Part shown: piece by piece, positions 7,156 to 11,619 of the stretch
Layout of the letters: every line of letters starts with the position of its first letter
Position numbering within the stretch: the first letter of the stretch is position 1
Source of the DNA: DATBWZ01 sp036514535
GTDB lineage: Bacteria; JAMCPX01; DATBWZ01
DNA: 11,619 nucleotides
NCBI GenBank assembly: GCA_036514535.1
Contig: DATBWZ010000135.1
Location: 1-11,619 of the forward strand
Direction: 5' to 3'
Program-made: the position numbers and the translations under genes
The notes under the pieces: generated by a model
The model's input: the letters and a program-made list of their open reading frames with translations, nothing else
What the model was told of the DNA's origin: nothing
Database searches by the model: none

Positions 7156-9489
7156 CTACACCTTTTTAACTACTAACCGGTAAATGTTTTCTTCTTTTAC
7201 CATTTCAAGGATTTCATGCCCGTCGTTTTTCAGGCTGGATGGAACATTGCGGATCGGTTCGCCATCGTCCAGATATATTGTGATAATGCTTCCTTTATCC
7301 AGGGGCTCTAAAAATAATTTTGCCTTAACATAATTGTAGGGGCAGGCTATGCCCTTTAAGTCCAGAAGATGTGTTGATTGAATTTTATTCTCTTCCTGCT
7401 TGATCTCGGACGGAAATCTGAAATTTGGATCCATCTGTTTATACAGGGTTTTTACAGTTAAATAAAATTCTTCTGCTGAACTTAAAATGTCCGTTTTTTC
7501 ATTATCGCTTAAACCGTTCAGGATCTTTCCGTAAATTTCAACTATTTTGAGCCAGCGTTTGTCAACAATTCCCTTATTAACAAATTCATTGATAAAGGAC
7601 TCAATAACCTCGCTGTCACTTTTGGGTTCAAGCCCCTTGACTACCTGTAATGCGCGTGCAGTGTAAATAAGGGAATCTTTTAAATAGTTCGTGCGGGCAC
7701 CGGGTTCTTTTGCAAGAGCAAGGTTCTTGTCAGCTTCAGTTAAATCTGCTTCTATCAGGTCCAGTACGCCTGCACCGCATTCTCCGGGCCCGATTCCTGC
7801 CAGCGAAAAATCCTCTGTTTTACCCCAGTCTTTGTAATAATCCGAATTCTGATCGTAATCCGGTATATACGAATGCTTGTTTATCAATTCCCGCATGATT
7901 GCAATTCCTTCTTTCTGAAGGAATTCATATACAGTAGGATGATTATTCACTTTATCCTGAACGTTATAAAAATATTCCCGTAGCAGAGAAGGAATCGCTC
8001 TGGCCGGAACGACGCCCACTTCCTGAGAAAACCTGGTAATGTTTTCGCCTGTTCTGCCGCCCAGCAGGATTTTGTAAAGGGGGACCGGGCGGAGGGATAC
8101 TTTTCTCGTAAGTCCTGAAAGCCCGATTATGCCCAGTACATGCTGTCCGCAGTTATTCGGACATCCGCTTATCTTTAAGTTAAATACCTTCAGATTTTCC
8201 ATCTTCAGATGATTTTGCTTCAATTCATCTGAAATAGCCCTTGCAAGCGCCGGTGAATTGCAGATGCCGAGGTTGCATGTTGCCGCCCCTTTGCATACCA
8301 CCAGTTTCAGCGCTGCTGCCGGATTGAAAAAGCCCGGATCGGGAAGAATCTCTTTCAGCCTGTTAAACAAAAGGGGGATTTTTTGTCCCGGAATATTGCA
8401 AAGGAGAAGATTCTGATTTTGTGTAGTTCTGAATTCAATATCTTGAACGATCTCCTCCAAACTCGCTATTTCTTCCAAAGATCTGTCTGTTATGTCTCCC
8501 TGGGGTATATGCAATTCAATAAGGTAATATCCTGGATGCTTTTGGGGTGAGACGCAATTCTTTAGAAAATCTCCAAAATTTTTGTCGGTTAATCTGCGCT
8601 CGTTTAAATTCATTTGCTCCAGTGGCATCAGTTCCTTGCGCTCCACTTCCCTCAATGCCGCATATTCGCTTTCCTGCAGCATGTTTAACTCCCGCTCATA
8701 TAATTCCCTGAACCTGGCAAAACCAATATCCTGAATAAGAAACCTTAACCTGTTTCTGTGCCTGTTAAGTCTGTCGCCGTGTTTGTTATAGGTGAGCATA
8801 ACGGCTTTTATCACATATGGGACCCTGTCTGCGGTTATAAAATCCTCCAGAACTTGGCCAATAGCAGAAAATGCTCCCATTCCTCCTCCGCAATAAACCT
8901 TGAATCCCTCAGCGCTCTCTCTTTCGGTTGCTATTAAGCCTACATCGTTTACAAGAGCGTATGCGCAGTCTGTGCTGCATCCCGAAAAGGCTATTTTAAA
9001 TTTTCGTGGCAGTTTTCCTGCCGAGATCGGGTCTTTCAGGAGATATTCGGTTATTCCGACTGCGTATCTTCTGATATCAAAAATCTCATCCTTGCAAAGC
9101 CCTGAGAGGTAGCAGGCGCTGATATTCCGCACGGTGTTTCCGCCGCCGCCAATGGTTGATAAATCGTAATCTTTCAGGTATTCCAGGATCTTTATGCTGT
9201 CCTCATAGGAGATTCCATGCAGTTGGATGTCCTGCCTGTCAGTGATGTGTATGCGCAGATTGAATCTCCCTGCAAGATTTGCCAGCGCCTTCAGCTGAGA
9301 AGATATGACACCTCCGGCAGGGATGCGGACCCTTCCCATTAACTGCGCCGATGCCCGCTGGGAGTAAAACCCAAAAGGGACCCTGATTCCTTTGAATCTG
9401 TTTGGCGAAATTTTCCCTTCTAAATACTCATTCAGGGCATCACGATATTTATCAATCATGTTTATTAAATCTTTTGGCAGTTTAAACAT
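7156..9489 (-). CDS. Siroheme/[4Fe-4S] sulfite (or nitrite) reductase fused to a C-terminal TusA-like domain
   Basis: A 777-residue fusion. Domains in order: first ferredoxin-like half-domain (about 30-105), first siroheme/Fe-S domain (113-265), second ferredoxin-like half-domain (310-385), second siroheme/Fe-S domain (390-505), an all-helical region (510-690) and a TusA-like sulfurtransferase domain (705-777). The second half carries the siroheme-cluster set C399-x5-C405 and C443-x3-C447 (SGCPNNCG). The first half has its own set, C126-x5-C132 and C171-x3-C175. It also has RKFK at 162-165; the KxK form is typical of sulfite reductases, where plant-type nitrite reductases have K-x-N. Sulfite reduction to sulfide, or the reverse, is therefore my first guess, with nitrite second. 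The TusA Cys is C716 in 'CPYN', in place of the usual CPxP. The enzyme looks cytoplasmic, with no signal peptide. AGGAG lies six bases before the ATG at 9489; an ATG at 9495 touches that site and is less likely. Confidence 0.85.
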   Translation of the reverse strand: MFKLPKDLINMIDKYRDALNEYLEGKISPNRFKGIRVPFGFYSQRASAQLMGRVRIPAGGVISSQLKALANLAGRFNLRIHITDRQDIQLHGISYEDSIKILEYLKDYDLSTIGGGGNTVRNISACYLSGLCKDEIFDIRRYAVGITEYLLKDPISAGKLPRKFKIAFSGCSTDCAYALVNDVGLIATERESAEGFKVYCGGGMGAFSAIGQVLEDFITADRVPYVIKAVMLTYNKHGDRLNRHRNRLRFLIQDIGFARFRELYERELNMLQESEYAALREVERKELMPLEQMNLNERRLTDKNFGDFLKNCVSPQKHPGYYLIELHIPQGDITDRSLEEIASLEEIVQDIEFRTTQNQNLLLCNIPGQKIPLLFNRLKEILPDPGFFNPAAALKLVVCKGAATCNLGICNSPALARAISDELKQNHLKMENLKVFNLKISGCPNNCGQHVLGIIGLSGLTRKVSLRPVPLYKILLGGRTGENITRFSQEVGVVPARAIPSLLREYFYNVQDKVNNHPTVYEFLQKEGIAIMRELINKHSYIPDYDQNSDYYKDWGKTEDFSLAGIGPGECGAGVLDLIEADLTEADKNLALAKEPGARTNYLKDSLIYTARALQVVKGLEPKSDSEVIESFINEFVNKGIVDKRWLKIVEIYGKILNGLSDNEKTDILSSAEEFYLTVKTLYKQMDPNFRFPSEIKQEENKIQSTHLLDLKGIACPYNYVKAKLFLEPLDKGSIITIYLDDGEPIRNVPSSLKNDGHEILEMVKEENIYRLVVKKV

Positions 9490-9495
9490 TACCAT

Positions 9496-9500
9496 CTCCT
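9496..9500 (-). promoter_or_regulatory. Shine-Dalgarno that decides the reductase start
   Basis: AGGAG on the minus strand is followed directly by ATG (9495) and, after six bases, by a second in-frame ATG (9489). Only the second has normal spacing, so the protein probably begins MFKLPKDL. Confidence 0.6.
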
Positions 9501-9513
9501 TTTTACCAAAAAA

Positions 9514-9542
9514 ATTATAAATTAAAAAGTTAAGAGAGGCAA
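9514..9542 (-). promoter_or_regulatory. Sigma70-type promoter of the siroheme reductase gene
   Basis: On the minus strand TTGCCT (9542-9537) and a perfect TATAAT (9519-9514) are separated by exactly 17 bases. Transcription would begin near 9507, giving an untranslated leader of roughly 18 bases that contains the AGGAG. The dyad symmetries at 9552-9598 lie just upstream of this -35, where an activator would bind. Confidence 0.55.
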
Positions 9543-9551
9543 CTAAAAAAC

Positions 9552-9598
9552 TCTTTTAAAAGAATGACAATGTTTATTGTAACGTTCTAATATTAGAA
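9552..9598. promoter_or_regulatory. Cluster of three dyad symmetries, candidate operators
   Basis: Three inverted repeats stand close together between the divergent reductase and FAD-oxidase genes: the perfect 12-mer TCTTTTAAAAGA (9552-9563), ACAAT-gttt-ATTGT (9567-9580) and the perfect 14-mer TTCTAATATTAGAA (9585-9598). Their centres are 16 and 18 bases apart. The composition is AT-rich, so some symmetry arises by chance, but a 14-base perfect palindrome in a divergent promoter region is a good operator candidate. I cannot assign a regulator family. Confidence 0.4.
9564..9593 (+). promoter_or_regulatory. Weak candidate promoter toward the FAD-oxidase remnant
   Basis: ATGACA (9564-9569) lies 18 bases before TAATAT (9588-9593). 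The latter is inside the 14-base palindrome, so a protein bound there would block this promoter. Agreement with consensus is fair for the -35 and poor for the -10. Confidence 0.25.
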
Positions 9599-9636
9599 AA
9601 TGCGAAATACCAAAAAAATATCTGGGGGTGTCAGTC

Positions 9637-9977
9637 ATGGGCGGATTAAATAATGCTCAGCAGGCATATCTGAAAGGGAAATTTGGTTATCGCGCAACTT
9701 TTGACATAAGGGAGCGCAAACTTTATGGCAACGACATTGCGGCAATGCCGGGTTTATTCAGACCGCTTATTGGGAATACAATCCCGGATGCAGTCGTTCA
9801 CCCCGAAAACGAGGCAGAACTTATTGAACTTGTGCGCTGGGCATCCGCAAATAGAATTCCGCTTACTCCGCGGGGCAAGGCAACCCCGAAGATGTAGTTC
9901 CTTTGATTATGCAACCCCTTATAGATTATTTGAAAGGAAAGAAAAGACAGTATAATCTTAACGCTTTCACCTCTTAG
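9637..9977 (+). pseudogene. N-terminal fragment of FAD-binding (GlcD-type) oxidoreductase, interrupted; coding-like tail in another frame
   Basis: From the ATG at 9637, which has GGGGG (9624-9628) 8 bases upstream, the frame reads 86 residues to a TAG at 9895-9897. An in-frame GTG at 9628 overlaps that Shine-Dalgarno and is less likely. The peptide matches the start of FAD-binding type 4 oxidoreductases (GlcD-like lactate/glycolate dehydrogenase family, often fused to Fe-S domains): 'PDAVVHPENEAELIELVRWA' and 'IPLTPRGKAT' are its typical blocks. In an intact protein the flavin-binding 'SGYGG'-type loop should follow RGKAT. Here it reads PKM and stops. From 9888 another frame gives 29 coding-like residues (EDVVPLIMQPLIDYLKGKKR...) to a TAG at 9975-9977. 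This could be the C-terminus of the same gene after loss of the middle. GGCAA is repeated in tandem at the junction (9874-9883). No functional enzyme can result. Confidence 0.6.
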
Positions 9978-10029
9978 AAAATTTTTAAAAACTGCAAAAT
10001 ATTTTTCAAATTCCCGATAAATAATATAT

Positions 10030-10977
10030 ATGAGGATTCCCTGTTTATGCATGTTGTTTTTTCTATCCTGCTATCAGATAATAAAACCTCAGGATAAGGC
10101 GTTGCTTTGCAATGACAGGGGGCTGGAGTTGCTTGGGGCAAGCAAGTTTAAGGATGCAATTGAACAATTTACTTATGCTGTTGAGATAAGCCCTGAATTC
10201 GCCGGAGGATGGAACAATCTTGGCCTTGCCTATTTTTATTCGGGAGATAATGAAAAAGCTGTTGCTGCTCTGAAAAAGGCACTTGAATGCGACTATAAAT
10301 TTCCGGAGGCGCGGAATAATCTCGGAGTGGTACTGAAGAATTTAGGCAGCACAGAGGAAGCAAAGACCGAATTTAAGCGCGCAACAAAACTGAATAAGGA
10401 TTATGCAGACCCGTATTTTCACCTTGGTGTTATTAATGGAGAGGAGAATAAATGGGAGAAGGCCAGGGAATATTTTGAGAATGCTTTGGACAGGGAGCCG
10501 GATTTTGTTGAGGCAGGGAAAAATCTGGGGATAACCTATATAAGGCTGGGAATGATTGAGAATGCGATTACAAGGTTGAGGCTTACATTGGCGGAGGCAG
10601 ACAGCGATGATCTGCATGATGCTCTTGGATATGCATTATTTTTAAAGGGTGATTTTGCGTCTGCGCTGGAAGAGTTTGACAGGGCAATAGCCGTTGACAG
10701 CAATAACCAGGCATATCGTTTGCACAGAGGCATTGTTTTGATTGAGATTGGAAGGATGGGGGAAGCGCAGCAGGAGTTTTTGAAAGCCAGGAATTCAGTC
10801 GGTGGCATGGATTCGCCGGTTATTTTGCTTTCCCTTATTAAACTGCGCAGCGGTGACAGGGAAGGAGCCAGAGCCTTCCTTACAGAACTTAAAGTCAATA
10901 TTTTATTGGATGGAATTAAAGGTGACAGGCTTACATTGGAATATGCAAAAAGGCTTATTGGCGAGTTGGATAAATGA
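10030..10977 (+). CDS. TPR protein with lipoprotein-like N-terminus
   Basis: A 315-residue protein made almost wholly of TPR units: about seven repeats from residue 25 to 258, several with the 'NNLGLAY' and 'NLGITY' type A-helices, and possibly an eighth at 262-290. The first residues, MRIPCLCMLFFLSC, are hydrophobic and end in FLSC, which resembles a lipobox with C14 as lipid-bearing residue. The hydrophobic stretch is short and has one basic residue, so export is likely but not certain. If exported it would be a periplasmic scaffold, as with PilF-like pilotins, but that is inference. The start has no Shine-Dalgarno and follows an A/T-only run; in-frame ATG 10051 (M8) would lose most of the signal. 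It ends ATGA with the FHA gene, a sign of translational coupling. Confidence 0.78.
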   Translation: MRIPCLCMLFFLSCYQIIKPQDKALLCNDRGLELLGASKFKDAIEQFTYAVEISPEFAGGWNNLGLAYFYSGDNEKAVAALKKALECDYKFPEARNNLGVVLKNLGSTEEAKTEFKRATKLNKDYADPYFHLGVINGEENKWEKAREYFENALDREPDFVEAGKNLGITYIRLGMIENAITRLRLTLAEADSDDLHDALGYALFLKGDFASALEEFDRAIAVDSNNQAYRLHRGIVLIEIGRMGEAQQEFLKARNSVGGMDSPVILLSLIKLRSGDREGARAFLTELKVNILLDGIKGDRLTLEYAKRLIGELDK

Positions 10978-11462
10978 AGGATAATTCTATTACAAAAAGA
11001 TTTCAGCGTATTCTCGGGGTGCTCCGTAGTTCGGATGGGGATGGGTTGATAAAAATATCCATAGCACTTGATAAAGGCGACAAAGATTTTAAATACCCGC
11101 TTAAAGATTTGGTTGTTTCAATAGGCAGGGGCAGGGAGAACGATATTATGATTGATGACAAATCTGTTTCAAGAACCCATGCAAGGATCAGGGAAAACAA
11201 TGGTAAAATATTCATAATTGATGAAAACAGCACTAATGGGATAATAGTAGATGGAAAAAGAATAGATGGCAATTATGAGACAGATCTGCCCGTAGTTTTT
11301 AAAATTGGAAATGTTAGTGGTTCAATTATTCCCGTTGCCGGAGAAAATTTTTTGGAAGATAACACTAAAAATAAACTGAATGCAAAATATGCCCTCATCG
11401 CGGTTATTACAGGTATTCTTGCTATTACCGCCGGAATTGTTCTTGTTATAATGGTCTTATAG
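10974..11462 (+). CDS. FHA-domain protein with C-terminal membrane anchor
   Basis: A 162-residue protein. The forkhead-associated domain covers about residues 26-120 and shows its signature in full: GR at 51-52, SRxH at 66-69, and NG at 88-89 after 'ENST'. FHA domains bind phosphothreonine peptides, so the protein probably takes part in Ser/Thr-kinase signalling or regulated assembly. Residues 139-162 form one hydrophobic segment ending in the last residue, which makes it tail-anchored with the FHA domain facing the cytoplasm. The start codon overlaps the stop of the upstream TPR gene by four bases (ATGA). No Ser/Thr kinase or phosphatase gene is in the window. It meets the M48 peptidase gene head-on, with 31 bases between the stops and no terminator hairpin that I can see. 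Confidence 0.85.
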   Translation: MKDNSITKRFQRILGVLRSSDGDGLIKISIALDKGDKDFKYPLKDLVVSIGRGRENDIMIDDKSVSRTHARIRENNGKIFIIDENSTNGIIVDGKRIDGNYETDLPVVFKIGNVSGSIIPVAGENFLEDNTKNKLNAKYALIAVITGILAITAGIVLVIMVL

Positions 11463-11493
11463 CAAGTATTTCATTATTCGCAGAAAGCAAGAA

Positions 11494-11619
11494 TCATTTT
11501 GGGACGGTATAGCGATATGCCATTTCTCTGAGCGCCGAAATTCTCTTGACAACAGGCGGATGGGAAGAGAATATTTCAGCAACTATTCCCTCTTTGTTAT
11601 TCAGTCTTCTGCCCAGAGG
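11494..11619 (-). CDS. M48 (HtpX-like) metallopeptidase, C-terminal fragment
   Basis: On the minus strand the frame is open from the window edge at 11619 to a TGA at 11496-11494, giving 41 residues. The core 'IFSSHPPVVKRISALREMA' matches the end of M48 peptidases such as HtpX and related membrane-associated zinc proteases, where an 'FSTHP' block followed by 'RI..LR.MA' is well conserved. The catalytic HExxH motif would be further upstream, outside the window, so activity and exact subfamily (HtpX, LoiP/BepA-like) cannot be judged. It is convergent with the FHA gene. Confidence 0.7.
   Translation of the reverse strand, partial: PLGRRLNNKEGIVAEIFSSHPPVVKRISALREMAYRYTVPK

Noticed and set aside
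9567..9580. ACAAT-N4-ATTGT as a Crp/Fnr-type site
   Set aside because: It shares dyad form and spacing with Fnr sites but not the TTGAT/ATCAA half-sites, so I list it only as a dyad of unknown binder.
9585..9598. TTCTAATATTAGAA as a PerR box
   Set aside because: It resembles the PerR consensus but lacks the single-base spacer and differs in both arms; naming PerR would be guesswork.
9725..9955. A 76-residue plus-strand frame overlapping the FAD remnant
   Set aside because: Arg/Gln-rich translation of a shifted frame, while the main frame matches a known family over the same bases.
9798..10052. An 84-residue minus-strand frame between the FAD remnant and the TPR gene
   Set aside because: It runs through the N-terminal FAD-domain coding region in antisense, shows no domain and has no Shine-Dalgarno that I can see.
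11463..11493. Bidirectional terminator between the FHA and M48 genes
   Set aside because: The 31-base gap holds only the direct repeat GCAAG and no hairpin.

Overview
This is a moderately AT-rich stretch of bacterial chromosome with tightly packed genes on both strands. The gene families (octaheme hydroxylamine-oxidoreductase-like cytochrome, REC-PilZ protein, ExeA/MshM-type AAA ATPase, lipoprotein-like TPR protein, FHA protein, siroheme reductase fused to TusA) suggest a Gram-negative, anaerobic or facultative bacterium of the kind found among former Deltaproteobacteria, Nitrospirota and related uncultured phyla. No marker gene is present that would fix the phylum. I see no tRNA, rRNA, CRISPR array, insertion sequence or phage gene.

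Layout. 1-382: 3' end of a multiheme cytochrome c of the HAO family, entering from the left edge. 409-2112: a radical SAM protein of unknown function, probably in the same transcript. 3594-2109 (minus): a two-gene operon of a FabL/FabI-like short-chain dehydrogenase and a REC-PilZ protein, with a good sigma70-type promoter at 3668-3641. 3754-7151 (plus): a large cytoplasmic TPR protein followed by an ExeA/MshM-like ATPase, a pair that suggests assembly of a pilus or type II secretion machine. 9489-7156 (minus): a siroheme- and Fe-S-dependent sulfite/nitrite-reductase-type enzyme fused to a TusA-like sulfur-carrier domain. 9496-9636: a divergent control region with promoters and three close dyad symmetries. 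9637-9977: the N-terminus of an FAD-dependent oxidoreductase, cut short and followed in another frame by a coding-like tail, so probably a gene with an internal deletion. 10030-11462: a TPR protein with a lipoprotein-like N-terminus, translationally coupled to a tail-anchored FHA protein. 11619-11494 (minus): the C-terminus of an M48/HtpX-type metallopeptidase, running off the right edge.

How the parts may fit. The strongest biochemical theme is inorganic sulfur/nitrogen redox chemistry: the HAO-like cytochrome and the siroheme reductase-TusA fusion. The fusion carries a KxK substrate signature of sulfite reductases and two complete Cx5C/Cx3C cysteine sets, so it is the most interesting gene here. 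The second theme is cell-surface machinery and signalling (TPR, AAA ATPase, PilZ, FHA). No single obviously new multi-gene system is visible. The candidates for novelty are the fusion enzyme, its control region, and the pairing of a fatty-acid-type reductase with a c-di-GMP-type receiver protein.
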